DNA of 44,346 nucleotides from Bacteroidales bacterium (GCA_021740905.1 JAIOYV010000057.1:1-44346); one strand, 5' to 3'. Shown: positions 1-9,027, counted from the first letter of the stretch. A program made the numbers and translations. The notes: a model not told the origin generated them from the letters alone.

Positions 1-1
1 C

Positions 2-82
2 CAAATGGATGAACACCTGGTGGCTGTACAAATGGAATGTGAAAAAATGAGGCTGTTACAAAATATTGAAATTGCAGCATAG
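2..82 (+). CDS. 3' end of an unidentified gene (partial)
   Basis: An open frame enters from the left edge and ends at a TAG at 80-82. The 26 visible residues end in the peptide MRLLQNIEIAA and are rich in Glu, Met and Leu, consistent with a C-terminal helix. No family can be named from so little. The frame has no stop from the edge onward, but an open stretch this short can occur by chance. Confidence 0.4.
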   Translation, partial: QMDEHLVAVQMECEKMRLLQNIEIAA

Positions 83-229
83 ACAACATCCGAAATATAA
101 ACAACATGTTGGTAAAAGTGTTTTGTTAAGGGCCTAATATTTTCAGAATTATAGTTTCATAATTATCTGTTTTTATCGCACTAGATATGTGTTTTGAAAG
201 TAAAATAGATTTTTCTTTTTTTGAATTCA

Positions 230-463
230 TTATGAAACTGTATATATAAGTTTCTTATCTATCAAATGAAATATTTGCATTGCTTGATGTGTTCCTAACA
301 TTTCCCCAGTTTCTATCACATCAATTATAGTGTCTTCAGAAATTTTAGAAACGATTTTATAAAAAGATTTCCATTTATTACCAGGAATACTTATGGCTAC
401 AGATATCCTGTATTTATTTGGATCATTATTAAAATCTATGATAGCTTGAATGATTTTATACAT
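230..463 (-). CDS. small hypothetical protein
   Basis: Product not recognised. The frame encodes 77 residues from the ATG at 461-463 (MYKIIQAIIDFNN...). A TTG seven codons upstream could extend it, but ATG is the more likely start. There is no signal peptide or membrane segment. The composition is mixed alpha/beta with many Lys, Ile and Asp, and the C-terminal half (DVIETGEMLGTHQAMQIFHL) looks like a folded soluble domain. The gene stands alone in AT-rich DNA with no operon partner. The coding call rests on length and composition only. Confidence 0.5.
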   Translation of the reverse strand: MYKIIQAIIDFNNDPNKYRISVAISIPGNKWKSFYKIVSKISEDTIIDVIETGEMLGTHQAMQIFHLIDKKLIYTVS

Positions 464-483
464 AGTTTTCTTTTTAGTGAGCA

Positions 484-954
484 AATTAATCTTACGGTCT
501 TTTGCCTTGTGCCTAACTTAAAAAATATTTACTACTCTTTTGTGTATATTTCGACTTTGTCTTTTGTCACTGCATCTGTTTTCTAAATATCCTTTTGATT
601 GTACCTGTCTTGTTTTCATGGTCTTAAAAAGTTTTTTCCAAATATAGCTATTCCTTTTAAATATAAAGGCTGTCCATCGGATTTTTTATACTGCTTAGGT
701 ACTGTTTCGAAATATGAACAGAGATTTGATTTGGGAGACTTACTACCCAAGCTTGCTCGGATTTCAAATCCGCCAGTATGCACCAGAATCGATCCAATTG
801 AGGATGGCTGCCTGGTGCCTGATTTAGAAACAAGATGGGCGTGTGGAGCGTTGCAAAACGGCGATGCGTATCATATCACTTTTAGATTATCATTATTTGT
901 GAGCAACACGAAATTGTAAATATGACTACGAGTTTGCCTCGATACGAAGTAGCC
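484..954. other. intergenic stretch without a supported gene
   Basis: These 471 bases lie between the small gene at 230-463 and the end of the exported protein gene at 955. An open frame at 599-919 begins with TTG and encodes a composition unlike a real protein. I see no RNA gene or terminator. The palindrome GGATTTCAAATCC near 759-771 may be the core of a degraded dispersed repeat, but no second copy is in the window. Confidence 0.4.
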
Positions 955-2544
955 CTATTCGGCCAGTTCCATTTTGATCATTATATCTTCCTTGTCTTTT
1001 TTATACACTTCAACCATCAATGTTTTTTCGTTGGCTTGTAAAATCCTGGAAGTCATAAATTGATAGGTTTTTACGCCATTTACCTTCGCCGAGTTGTACA
1101 GGGTAAGCTTTTCGGCATCCCCGGTGGCATCATCAATTTTATAGGCTGTGAGGTAGCCCCCCTTTCCGTCGATGTGTTTTTCGGGTATCTTGTTGGTTTT
1201 AAGGCTTGCGTTCTTTACATTGTCGAGGTAGAGGATGTAATGTGCATCTCTCGATTTAATATAGCTTATGCCCAAACCGCCCCTGCCTTTGAAACCCTCT
1301 TGTCGTTTGGGCAATTTCTTCATCCAGGCCACTTTTCCGTCGGGATTTATTTTTGCGGCCACCAAATCGCGGTAATAGAAATGGTACCTGACAACCTTGC
1401 CGTTTATTTCCTGGATCACATAAAATTGCTCGCCAAGGATAAACATACTACCATCGGGATTGACCGTAAATTCCCTGAGCTTTAAATCTTTGATGCCAGC
1501 TTTGCCTTTATCCTCTCTTTTGTTGTTCTTTTTTTGCTGCTTGTTGGTAGCGTAAAGGTTTATCAAATCAATGGGGAATTCAATTTCGTTTGAGGCAAGC
1601 ACATCACCGGTTTTGGAAAGCTCAAAAAGGTTGATCCCGTTTGCATTAAAACTTATTTTGCCTTCCCAATAATTATATTCAATCCCATTGCCATAATAGC
1701 CCATGCAGTTGATATTCCCATCCGGGTTTTCATTCATGACCAGTTTGTTGAACAAGAAACCACCATGTTGAATCTCATACACAGCCACTTCCCCTTCGGC
1801 AGGGATTTTTAGGAGCTGTATGTTTTTTTTGGAATTGTGAAACACCATCATATACACCGTGCCATCGGAAGCTACGATGTATGCCAGGTTGTTGATGTCC
1901 TCTTCGTTATAGGGCAATCTGATCTCCCGGCCCCACACCTTGTCGAAATTGTTGTCGAACACAAAAAAACCGATCAGGTCATGGTTTAAGGCATCACTTT
2001 TTTTGATCGGTTTTCTGCGGTATTGGATCATGAATTTCGATTCGTCGAAAGAGGTGAATACTGAAAACGGAGGGCCCGACCGCAAGCCAAAGAAACCTAT
2101 CTTTTCGACCGAAGGGCCATTTGCAACCGACCCATTGGAATGAAAGAGCACCAGTTCTTTACCAAAAGTACAGTCGTCGGTGATAAATTCCCTGGCACTT
2201 ACCGTTTTAATATCTGAATCGTCGTGCGACTCATACACGTAATAAAACTTGCCCTGTAATTCAACAATGCCTACCGAATTGTTTTTCTCCGAGAAATCAG
2301 CGTATTCCTTGCGGGCGGTTTCCTTCATCCCGTCCACGCTGAATTTTTGGAGTATTACCCGTTCCCTGTCGGTTTTCACGGAGTAGGTAAACCCTTTCAT
2401 ATCCGAGAAATATTCTTTCGTGCGGGCATCCACCACCTTGTACGGTTTGGAATTAGTCACTTTGAAATCTTTCGACAATTTCACTTGGGCACACAGGGTG
2501 ACCGAAATCAGCAAGAAAATGAGGATAGCGTTTGTTCGTAGCAT
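955..2544 (-). CDS. exported hypothetical protein, 529 aa, beta-rich
   Basis: Function unknown. Residues 1-19 (MLRTNAILIFLLISVTLCA) form a Sec signal peptide. The mature part is beta-rich with recurring motifs of the type 'VGIVELQGKFYYVYES' and 'DGTVYMMVFHN', and with repeated 'NPDGsM'/'NPDGKVAW' turns, which suggests a WD40-like or six-bladed propeller fold. There is no T9SS sorting tail: the protein ends in MIKMELAE. There is no lipobox, so it is probably periplasmic. The ATG at 2542-2544 directly precedes the signal peptide. The T9SS LamG gene upstream on the same strand ends 26 bases away, so co-transcription is possible. Coding status is certain; the fold is inference. Confidence 0.8.
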   Translation of the reverse strand: MLRTNAILIFLLISVTLCAQVKLSKDFKVTNSKPYKVVDARTKEYFSDMKGFTYSVKTDRERVILQKFSVDGMKETARKEYADFSEKNNSVGIVELQGKFYYVYESHDDSDIKTVSAREFITDDCTFGKELVLFHSNGSVANGPSVEKIGFFGLRSGPPFSVFTSFDESKFMIQYRRKPIKKSDALNHDLIGFFVFDNNFDKVWGREIRLPYNEEDINNLAYIVASDGTVYMMVFHNSKKNIQLLKIPAEGEVAVYEIQHGGFLFNKLVMNENPDGNINCMGYYGNGIEYNYWEGKISFNANGINLFELSKTGDVLASNEIEFPIDLINLYATNKQQKKNNKREDKGKAGIKDLKLREFTVNPDGSMFILGEQFYVIQEINGKVVRYHFYYRDLVAAKINPDGKVAWMKKLPKRQEGFKGRGGLGISYIKSRDAHYILYLDNVKNASLKTNKIPEKHIDGKGGYLTAYKIDDATGDAEKLTLYNSAKVNGVKTYQFMTSRILQANEKTLMVEVYKKDKEDIMIKMELAE

Positions 2545-2570
2545 AGTTTTGGTTTTAGCATGTAAAGATA

Positions 2571-3596
2571 TTACTTGATAATTACCATCTTTCTGGTCTG
2601 GGTAAATGAATTAGAAAGAATTTGATAGTAGTAGGTTCCTGCAGATAATCCGCGGGAGTTGAATTTTAATATATGATCGCCTTTCTCCATAAGTCCATTA
2701 GCAAGAACAGAAATTTTTTCACCAAATGAGTTATAAACAGCCAATTCGCAATTGGTTTTCTCTGGCAGATAAAACCTGAATTCGGTTTCTGAGGTAAATG
2801 GATTAGGGAAATTTTGATACAGGATCGGGTATTCGGAATATTCTAGTTCGCTGATAAACATATATGTCGTATCAATGAATGAAATGTCAGATAACAAGTT
2901 GATTTCATTGCTGTTCAGAACTCTGTTATATACTTTTACTTCGTCGATCGTGCCATCAAAATAAAATCCTTGTATTTCAGGATAAAAACCAATTGCAAGG
3001 ATGTCAGGATTTACTAATGAAGGACTTAAGCTATTCCCGATAACGGTTCCTATATGATCCCCATCAACCCAAAAATTCCATTCATTTTGGTCGACAGTTC
3101 CAAGTAAATGATGCCAGGAGCCATCGGTCACAATCTTCTCATCAGCAATAATTTGATAGAAACCAGAAGTACTACTTTGTCCCAATCTTCCTGCAAATCT
3201 TGGATGTCCACCAGGGTTAATAGATAGTTGAAATCCTTGTTGAATGGTTCCACTCCCTCCTCGATATTTCGTTACAACAACCTGTCCCGAATTGTTCATT
3301 GTTGTTTTTCTTATCCACACCGATGCTGTTACTTTTTCGGTTATTCCTCGTTGATTTGTATCACAATCAATATATTGATTAATTCCATTAAAATTATAGG
3401 CAGAATTTGAATAGCCGTTTTTACCGATGTCTAAAGTAGCGCCATGCACCACACCCAAGATAGCATAAGAACTATAATCAACAGCACTACCTTCAAGTGG
3501 ATAGTAGGCCACCAGGCCTGAATCTAAATTTACCTGGGACTGAATAAGTGTAGAAAAAACCACTAAAGCAAGTGATAGGGAAATGATCTTTTTCAT
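2571..3596 (-). CDS. secreted LamG-domain protein with T9SS sorting tail
   Basis: A secreted, probably surface-attached, carbohydrate- or polymer-binding protein. Residues 1-20 are a signal peptide ending near QSQ. Residues about 28-235 form a LamG/concanavalin A-like jellyroll: it opens with 'GLVAYYPLEGSAVDYSS', then 'AYNFNGINQYID', 'TASVWIRK', 'WHHLLGTVDQNEWNFWVDG' and ends 'GTIDEVKVYNRVLNSNEI'. The last 85 residues are a type A T9SS domain: 'YQNFPNPFTSETEFRFYLP', 'YNSFGEKI', 'GLSAGTYYYQI' and a terminal KMVIIK. No catalytic domain is present, so the LamG unit is probably the binding module. It is followed on the same strand by the exported protein at 955-2544. Confidence 0.9.
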   Translation of the reverse strand: MKKIISLSLALVVFSTLIQSQVNLDSGLVAYYPLEGSAVDYSSYAILGVVHGATLDIGKNGYSNSAYNFNGINQYIDCDTNQRGITEKVTASVWIRKTTMNNSGQVVVTKYRGGSGTIQQGFQLSINPGGHPRFAGRLGQSSTSGFYQIIADEKIVTDGSWHHLLGTVDQNEWNFWVDGDHIGTVIGNSLSPSLVNPDILAIGFYPEIQGFYFDGTIDEVKVYNRVLNSNEINLLSDISFIDTTYMFISELEYSEYPILYQNFPNPFTSETEFRFYLPEKTNCELAVYNSFGEKISVLANGLMEKGDHILKFNSRGLSAGTYYYQILSNSFTQTRKMVIIK

Positions 3597-3695
3597 GATT
3601 TTTTATATTAAATTAGTAAAATGATAGTTACCTACAAATTTATAATAATATTTTAGAATTGAAATGAGTAATTTGAAGGTATTTTCAACTTTAAC

Positions 3696-3847
3696 TCTAC
3701 TCCGAAAAGTCCAAAAGCAAGAACTTGCTAAAAACCCCGCACGTGTGGGGACAAAGTATCACAAAGGGATTGCTATTACGACTTTACTCTTAGTGATTCC
3801 TTCGTGAATTAGTGACTTCGTGGCTAAAATTGACTTTTCGGAGTAGA
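3696..3847. repeat. 152-bp MITE-like unit with 16-bp terminal inverted repeats
   Basis: TCTACTCCGAAAAGTC at 3696-3711 is repeated perfectly in inverted orientation at 3832-3847. Inside are the near-palindrome CCCCGCACGTGTGGGG (3735-3750) and, next to the right end, short phrases of the 'TTCGTGaATTAGTGACTTCGTGGCT' kind that resemble the palindromes around the GxxExxY gene at 34 kb. No coding frame and no clear target-site duplication are visible. It lies in the gap between the ends and starts of neighbouring minus-strand genes. Confidence 0.6.
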
Positions 3848-3904
3848 CACAATTATATGATTGGAGAGGGTGTATGCCTGGAATAAATGACAGCCAGAAA
3901 CCCA

Positions 3905-3932
3905 TAAAAAAAGCCGGCATCAACCGGCTTTA
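3905..3932 (-). terminator. rho-independent terminator of the aminotransferase gene
   Basis: Read on the minus strand, the stem AAGCCGG/CCGGCTT (3911-3917 with 3924-3930) encloses a six-base loop and runs directly into seven T residues (complement of the A run at 3906-3912). It lies 46 bases past the aminotransferase stop codon. Confidence 0.85.
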
Positions 3933-3977
3933 AACTCTTTTCGAAAAATAATGAGGTATATGCAATGATCTCTAATT

Positions 3978-5210
3978 TTATGAATTCTTGGAGATTTTTC
4001 GCGTTCCAATTATTACTTCTTTTCCTGGATATACTTTTAAAGCCTGTTCGAGTACTTCCATGGCTAATTTTAATTCGTCAATATTCAGCACATAGGCAAT
4101 GCGTACTTCTTGCCGGCCCAAACCAGGGGTGGCATAAAACCCAGCTGCCGGTGCCATCATCACTGTTTGGTTGTTGTGCTCGAAATCTTGCAATAGCCAC
4201 TGGCAGAATTTCTCGGCACAGTCCACCGGGAGTTTAGCGATGGTGTAGAATGCGCCTTTGGGCTTAGGGGTAACAACACCTTCCATTTTGTTTAGGGCTT
4301 CGATTGTAAAATCTCTCCTAGCCACATATTCTGCCGATACCTGATCGAAGTATTCCCGGGGGGTGTCGAGCGATGCCTCACCAGCAATCTGGCCAAAGGT
4401 GGGTGGGCTTAAACGTGCTTGCGCAAACTTCATGGCTGTGGCCATTACCTCTTTGTTTTTCGAGATGATGGCGCCAATCCGCACACCACATTCGCTATAG
4501 CGTTTCGATACTGAGTCGACCAGCACTACATATTCTTCCATGCCTTCGAGATGCATGACCGAAAAGTGCTTTTCGCCATCGTAGCAAAATTCGCGGTACA
4601 CTTCGTCGGAAAAAAGGAAGAGGTTGTGTTTCTTTACTAATTCTCCAAGCTGCCTTATTTCTTCTTCAGAATATAAATAACCGGTTGGATTATTTGGGTT
4701 GCAAATTACAATGCCCCTTGTTTTTGGGGTGATCAGTTTTTCAAATTCCTGAATGGCAGGCAAGGCAAAGCCATTTTCAATAGTCGATGTAATTGGTTTC
4801 ACCACAACACCACTGGCAATGGCGAAACTATTGTAATTGGCATAAAAGGGTTCTGGGATAATAATTTCATCGCCCGGGTCGAGGCAGGAATTAAAAGCAA
4901 ACGAAAGCGCTTCGGAACCACCCGTTGTGATGATAATTTCGTTATGGTCGACATGGATGCCTAAAGCCTGATAGTAACCAGCAAGCTTGCGACGGTAGCT
5001 TTCAAATCCTGCCGAATGACTATACTCGATTACCTTTAAGTCCATATTACGGATGGCATTCAGGGCAACTTCAGGTGTGGGTATGTCGGGCTGCCCTATA
5101 TTTAAGTGGTACACTTTCCGGTTTTTCCTTTTGGCTTCTTCGGCAAAAGGTACCAATTTCCGGATTGGAGAGGCGGGCATGGACATTCCTTTTTTTGATA
5201 TTCTTGGCAT
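3978..5210 (-). CDS. class I/II pyridoxal-phosphate aminotransferase (aspartate aminotransferase type)
   Basis: A cytoplasmic PLP enzyme that moves an amino group between an amino acid and a 2-oxo acid, probably an aspartate or broad-range aminotransferase. Numbering from the ATG at 5208-5210 (410 aa): HLNIGQPD (35-42), TTGGSEA (95-101) for the phosphate-binding turn, NPNNPTG (171-177), SDEVY (201-205), Schiff-base lysine K236 in SVSK, and R244 in the GVRIG segment. All fold-type I landmarks are present and the length is normal. A TTG ten codons upstream would extend the frame into the T-rich tail of the preceding terminator, so the ATG is preferred; family members typically start MPxISxKG. 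It is flanked by terminators on both sides, so it is probably monocistronic. The exact substrate cannot be read from sequence. Confidence 0.93.
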   Translation of the reverse strand: MPRISKKGMSMPASPIRKLVPFAEEAKRKNRKVYHLNIGQPDIPTPEVALNAIRNMDLKVIEYSHSAGFESYRRKLAGYYQALGIHVDHNEIIITTGGSEALSFAFNSCLDPGDEIIIPEPFYANYNSFAIASGVVVKPITSTIENGFALPAIQEFEKLITPKTRGIVICNPNNPTGYLYSEEEIRQLGELVKKHNLFLFSDEVYREFCYDGEKHFSVMHLEGMEEYVVLVDSVSKRYSECGVRIGAIISKNKEVMATAMKFAQARLSPPTFGQIAGEASLDTPREYFDQVSAEYVARRDFTIEALNKMEGVVTPKPKGAFYTIAKLPVDCAEKFCQWLLQDFEHNNQTVMMAPAAGFYATPGLGRQEVRIAYVLNIDELKLAMEVLEQALKVYPGKEVIIGTRKISKNS

Positions 5211-5236
5211 AGCGTAAAATATTGGTTTATAATTTG

Positions 5237-5270
5237 GCAAAAATAATAAAGACAGGCCGAAACCTGTCTC
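5237..5270 (-). terminator. rho-independent terminator of the DUF1573 gene
   Basis: On the minus strand AGACAGG-TTTCGG-CCTGTCT (stem 5250-5256 with 5263-5269) is followed by TTATTATTTTT. It lies between the stop of the DUF1573 gene and the aminotransferase start, and argues against a shared transcript. Confidence 0.8.
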
Positions 5271-5305
5271 TCATTCAAAAAAATATTTAATATTTCCCTT
5301 ATATT

Positions 5306-5851
5306 TTATTTTTGTTCGGGTAGGCTTTTCTCTTTTTCAATAACCGATTTTTCGGGGGTTTTTGGTTCAGGCTGGTTGAACTTTTGCTTATTCTGGGCTG
5401 CCCTTCGCTCCCTTTCTATCCGAAGTTCTTCCATTTCTTCCGCAGAAGGTTTTTCAACATCGCCACGAATAGTCAATTGTACAGGCGAATTGCTGGCATT
5501 TGAAAACACCGTAATGGTTTTTGTAAAAGCACCCTGACGTTTGGTATCGTATTTAATTTTTATAGTTCCATCTTTTTTCTTCTCGATAGGCTCGCGAGGC
5601 CAGGTAGGAACTGTACATCCGCACGATGTTTTTACATTGGTGAGCACAAGGGGATCTTTCCCGGTATTCTTGAACACAAATTCACATTCACCATTTCCAC
5701 GGTAAGGGATTTTTCCAAAGTCATGGATGGTTTTTTCAAAAGTGATTTCAACTGCATCACTTGAGGCAGGGGTCTCTTCCTGGTTGACTTGGCTATAACC
5801 TAAAGGTACGATAAACAGCGATACCCAAATCAGGATTGCAATTTTCTTCAT
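5306..5851 (-). CDS. DUF1573-domain exported protein
   Basis: A secreted or periplasmic protein of unknown role with one DUF1573 domain, an Ig-like ASPM/SPD-2/hydin-type fold very common in Bacteroidota. Residues 1-20 are a signal peptide ending at GYSQ. The domain runs from about residue 32 to 135 and shows the family hallmarks: 'TIHDFGKIPYRGNGECEFVFKNTGKDPLVL', the 'SCGCTVP' motif, 'PIEKKKDGTIKIKYDT' and 'GAFTKTITVFSNAS'. The last 45 residues are a charged, low-complexity tail rich in Lys, Glu, Pro and Gln. There is no T9SS tail. The gene has its own terminator downstream (5237-5270), so it is probably transcribed alone. Confidence 0.9.
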   Translation of the reverse strand: MKKIAILIWVSLFIVPLGYSQVNQEETPASSDAVEITFEKTIHDFGKIPYRGNGECEFVFKNTGKDPLVLTNVKTSCGCTVPTWPREPIEKKKDGTIKIKYDTKRQGAFTKTITVFSNASNSPVQLTIRGDVEKPSAEEMEELRIERERRAAQNKQKFNQPEPKTPEKSVIEKEKSLPEQK

Positions 5852-6006
5852 GATATATTCTATTTAATTTAAAAAAATTAGGACTGTATTTATGGGGCTA
5901 AAATACAACTTGTTTCCAAAAATTATCCGTCAAGCCTCCTTTATTTTACGAAATACCCTGATATTTAAACTTTTTTAAGAAATGAATCCCGAAACAGCTT
6001 CAGTTT

Positions 6007-7497
6007 TTAATACACCACCAACTTTTCCGAATAAGATTTCAACCCAATGCCCAGCCTCAAGAAATAGATCCCTTTTTCAGGTAAAGAAAAAGTGAATTTG
6101 GTTTGATTGTTCAATTGTGAGGAATAGATTCGTTTGCCATCAACTGAATAAATTTCAACCATCCCACTTTTCAAATCCCTATCAATAATAGTCAGGCTGA
6201 TTTCTTCCTTTTGCCATGCAGGGTTTGGACTGATCCTAAAATCATCATCTTCAGAAGAAAAATTAGCCTCTATTGAAGTGGCAACTGAGCACAAAACCAC
6301 ATTCAAAGTATCGGCCAGGGGTGTCCCGGCAACTATGCCAGAACCCGAGGATGTTTCGACATAGTCGCCTGTAAGCTCCCAGATAATGACCCCACGGGCA
6401 TTGTGGCTCACCACATAGCTAGCTTTTAAAGCTACCGATTGTTCATCATCGTACGACACAAAAGTAGAGATTGAATTCCCCAGCAGATAAGGCACTTGGG
6501 CCAGGTTGTCCCAATAGGTTGTGAAAAGGTTCATCTTGTTGAGGATATTATAATAAAGGGGCGAACCTTCATCTTCCCAAAAGGTAGAACCATCGGGCGA
6601 TCCCGAGTTGCTTTGATGCAAGCCAATGCATCCGGTAACCGAACGGCCATAAAAAGCCACACCAATATTCACCATCGAGGAAGGTACTCCATGTACCTGG
6701 GTTATATTGTAAAAAGCCGAATCGATATTAAAAGCCGGGTTCCCGACAGCGGGTGCATACAAGGGTGAGTTGTGGTTGCTTAAAGTGCTAAACGCCCCGA
6801 AAAAGTCATAGCTCATTAAATTGAACATGTCCAGCTCGGGGATCAGATTTGTCCATTCGATGATTTGCATCTTTGCAGGATCGGCGCTAAAACAGGACGA
6901 AAGCAAATAATCCTTTCCGGTGATCAGGCCGAGGGCATCAATCGAATCGCGGATTTCTTGCACCAGCAAGGTGAAATTTCCTCCATCGGCAGCCGTGCCA
7001 TTGTGTTCGGCATAACCAGGGTATTCCCAGTCGAGGTCTATTCCATCGAAATCATACACCTGCAACAGCCGGTTACATTCCGAGGCAAAGTAGCTGCGTT
7101 TGGCAGAATCGGCAGCAATGCCCGGAAAATTATCCGACAATGTCCAACCCCCAATCGATACCATCACTTTTACATTGTTCGTGTGCGCCAGGTCGATCAA
7201 TGAAGTGTTGGGGAAATAACCCCCGTTCACCCAGTCGTGCTGGCCAAACAGCAGGTTTTCGTCGGCCCACGAATCGGTTTCGACTATGCTGCCATTGGGC
7301 ATTGGCTTGAAAAATGAATAATTGATGATATTGTATTTCGAGTAGTCGATGGATGCCGGGGCCACCAATTTGTTGCGGTCGTACCATTGCCAGTTGGGAT
7401 AATAGGCAATTACTTCCTTGCAGGGCTGGGCCAGGGCCGGTTTCATTGCCACCATGAAAACAAACACAACTAAAAGTAGGATATTGAACTTTTTCAT
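6007..7497 (-). CDS. secreted GH18 chitinase with T9SS sorting tail
   Basis: A secreted glycoside hydrolase of family 18, expected to cut beta-1,4 N-acetylglucosamine linkages in chitin by substrate-assisted catalysis. The signal peptide is residues 1-23 (ends ALAQ). The TIM barrel runs from about residue 27 to 385: the first strand is 'EVIAYYPNW', then SIGGW (114-118), the catalytic DGIDLDWE (151-158) with acid E158, 'DMFNLMSYDFFGAF', and the closing strand 'GVIIWELTGDY'. All three motif aspartates are intact. The last 75 residues are a T9SS type A domain ('FRISPNPAW', 'EIYSVDGKRIYSS', 'KGIYFLRL'). There is no separate chitin-binding module. It is flanked by intergenic DNA and transcribed away from the propeller gene at 7618. 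Confidence 0.94.
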   Translation of the reverse strand: MKKFNILLLVVFVFMVAMKPALAQPCKEVIAYYPNWQWYDRNKLVAPASIDYSKYNIINYSFFKPMPNGSIVETDSWADENLLFGQHDWVNGGYFPNTSLIDLAHTNNVKVMVSIGGWTLSDNFPGIAADSAKRSYFASECNRLLQVYDFDGIDLDWEYPGYAEHNGTAADGGNFTLLVQEIRDSIDALGLITGKDYLLSSCFSADPAKMQIIEWTNLIPELDMFNLMSYDFFGAFSTLSNHNSPLYAPAVGNPAFNIDSAFYNITQVHGVPSSMVNIGVAFYGRSVTGCIGLHQSNSGSPDGSTFWEDEGSPLYYNILNKMNLFTTYWDNLAQVPYLLGNSISTFVSYDDEQSVALKASYVVSHNARGVIIWELTGDYVETSSGSGIVAGTPLADTLNVVLCSVATSIEANFSSEDDDFRISPNPAWQKEEISLTIIDRDLKSGMVEIYSVDGKRIYSSQLNNQTKFTFSLPEKGIYFLRLGIGLKSYSEKLVVY

Positions 7498-7515
7498 AAA
7501 AATGGTTTAAGGGTT

Positions 7516-7523
7516 CAAAATTA
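7516..7523 (-). promoter_or_regulatory. candidate -7 box of the chitinase gene
   Basis: On the minus strand TAATTTTG matches the Bacteroidota -7 consensus TAnnTTTG and lies 18 bases before the chitinase ATG. No clear -33 TTTG is seen at the usual spacing, so this is a partial match. Confidence 0.4.
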
Positions 7524-7571
7524 GGAATTTTTGGCCTTATGCGAATGGTATGTGATTGAAATGAAAAATTG

Positions 7572-7579
7572 TATATTTG
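7572..7579 (+). promoter_or_regulatory. candidate -7 box of the propeller-protein gene
   Basis: TATATTTG matches TAnnTTTG exactly and lies 38 bases before the ATG at 7618. With the box at 7516-7523 it would make a compact divergent promoter region. No -33 element is obvious. Confidence 0.4.
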
Positions 7580-7617
7580 AATCAATAAATTGAACGATTT
7601 TCTAATACCCATGATTT

Positions 7618-9027
7618 ATGAAAAATCTATTTATCATCTCACTCTTTTTTTTGATTTCAATGCCTACCCGTGCTCAAATAACTTTTCAGCAAACGTATGG
7701 AGGTACGGGAGTCGAAGTTGGGATTTCGGTACAACAAACCACCGATGGGGGCTACATGCTTTTTGGCAGTACTACAAGTTTTGGCAATGGCGGATCTGAC
7801 ATGTATCTTATAAAAACTGATGAGTTTGGAAATCAACAATGGGGTCAGACTTTTGGAGGCCCTGCCTCAGACTTTGGTGTTTCGGCCCGGCAAACAACAG
7901 ATGGTGGCTATATCTTATGTGGTAGCTATTCCGGTATGGTAAATGATTCATTGGCACTGATAAAAACCGACTCGAATGGGGTTGAAATTTGGAATAAGCG
8001 TTACAGTGGCTCCGTAGAGCGGGATGTGGGGCAATTTGTACAACAAACATCCGATGGCGGTTTTATTGCAGTAGGTTTTACTGGGACAGGGTTTGAAGAA
8101 AATATATACATGCTAAAAATCGATTTGGATGGGAACGAACAATGGAGCAAAGTGATTGGCAGCACTGGTCGCGAATATGCTGAATGTGTTCGCCAAACAA
8201 ACGATGGCGGATACATCATGTTTGGTGAAACCAATAGCAAAGGGCACGGCGGAAAGGATATGTACCTTTTGAAAACAAACAACATGGGCGACACATTGTG
8301 GACCAAAACGTATGGCACTTCTTTGGACGAAATTGGACGGTCGCTTTGGATCACTTCCGACAATGGCTTCATCCTTCTTGGTTACGAGGATTTTGATGGG
8401 GGCAACTTGTTTCTTGTAAAAACCGATTCGCTGGGCAACGAGCAATGGGGCAACTATTACGGAGGCTCCGGCTGGGACGTGGGCCATGCTGTTCAACAAA
8501 CCTCAGATGGCGGGTTTATCCTTGCAGGCAGCAAGCAAGACAGCATCGATATTAATGAAATGTATTGCATAAAAACGGATGATACGGGAACGGTTTTATG
8601 GGAAAACACCTATCCAAAAGGACTTCTTAGTGTGGCCCATTCGGTGGAACAAACAACAGATGGGGGTTACGTATTACTTGGATATTTCAACCACCCTGAC
8701 TATGGTTATGGTTATCCTGATATGTACCTTGTAAAGATTGATGAAATGGGGTCGGCTTTTGTTTTCGACAATGACTTTCATTCTGTCAATGTCAGCACTT
8801 ATCCAAATCCATTTGCCGAATCGTTTACCATCAAATGGCACGACCCGGCGAACAGGGAATTCGGAGTGACACTCTCGGACTGCCAGGGGCAAACAGTAAG
8901 GTTTATACACAATATCAAAGAAAGAGAAGCAAGGTTTGAACGTGGCAATTTAGCCAGTGGGATGTACTTTTATCAACTTACCTCAAACAAACAGGTAGTT
9001 GCAGCCGGGAAAGTGATTGTTCAATAA
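7618..9027 (+). CDS. secreted seven-repeat beta-propeller-like protein with T9SS tail
   Basis: A surface or secreted protein of unknown function. Signal peptide: residues 1-20 (ends TRAQ). Residues about 21-375 hold seven tandem repeats of roughly 50 residues, each of the form 'vQQTxDGGYilxGsT...DmYLiKTDexGnxqW': QTTDGGYMLFG, QTTDGGYILCG, QTSDGGFIAVG, QTNDGGYIMFG, ITSDNGFILLG, QTSDGGFILAG and QTTDGGYVLLG. Seven equal beta-rich units suggest a seven-bladed propeller. The final 80 residues form the T9SS sorting domain (STYPNPFAESFTI ... NLASGMYFYQL ... KVIVQ). No catalytic residues are evident; adhesion or binding is a guess. It ends only 9 bases from the stop of the convergent EamA gene. Confidence 0.88.
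   Translation: MKNLFIISLFFLISMPTRAQITFQQTYGGTGVEVGISVQQTTDGGYMLFGSTTSFGNGGSDMYLIKTDEFGNQQWGQTFGGPASDFGVSARQTTDGGYILCGSYSGMVNDSLALIKTDSNGVEIWNKRYSGSVERDVGQFVQQTSDGGFIAVGFTGTGFEENIYMLKIDLDGNEQWSKVIGSTGREYAECVRQTNDGGYIMFGETNSKGHGGKDMYLLKTNNMGDTLWTKTYGTSLDEIGRSLWITSDNGFILLGYEDFDGGNLFLVKTDSLGNEQWGNYYGGSGWDVGHAVQQTSDGGFILAGSKQDSIDINEMYCIKTDDTGTVLWENTYPKGLLSVAHSVEQTTDGGYVLLGYFNHPDYGYGYPDMYLVKIDEMGSAFVFDNDFHSVNVSTYPNPFAESFTIKWHDPANREFGVTLSDCQGQTVRFIHNIKEREARFERGNLASGMYFYQLTSNKQVVAAGKVIVQ

Noticed and set aside
599-919. A 106-codon open frame on the plus strand.
   Set aside because: It begins with TTG, has no internal ATG, no domain pattern and a composition rich in Cys and Pro unlike neighbouring proteins; it lies in repeat-like intergenic DNA.
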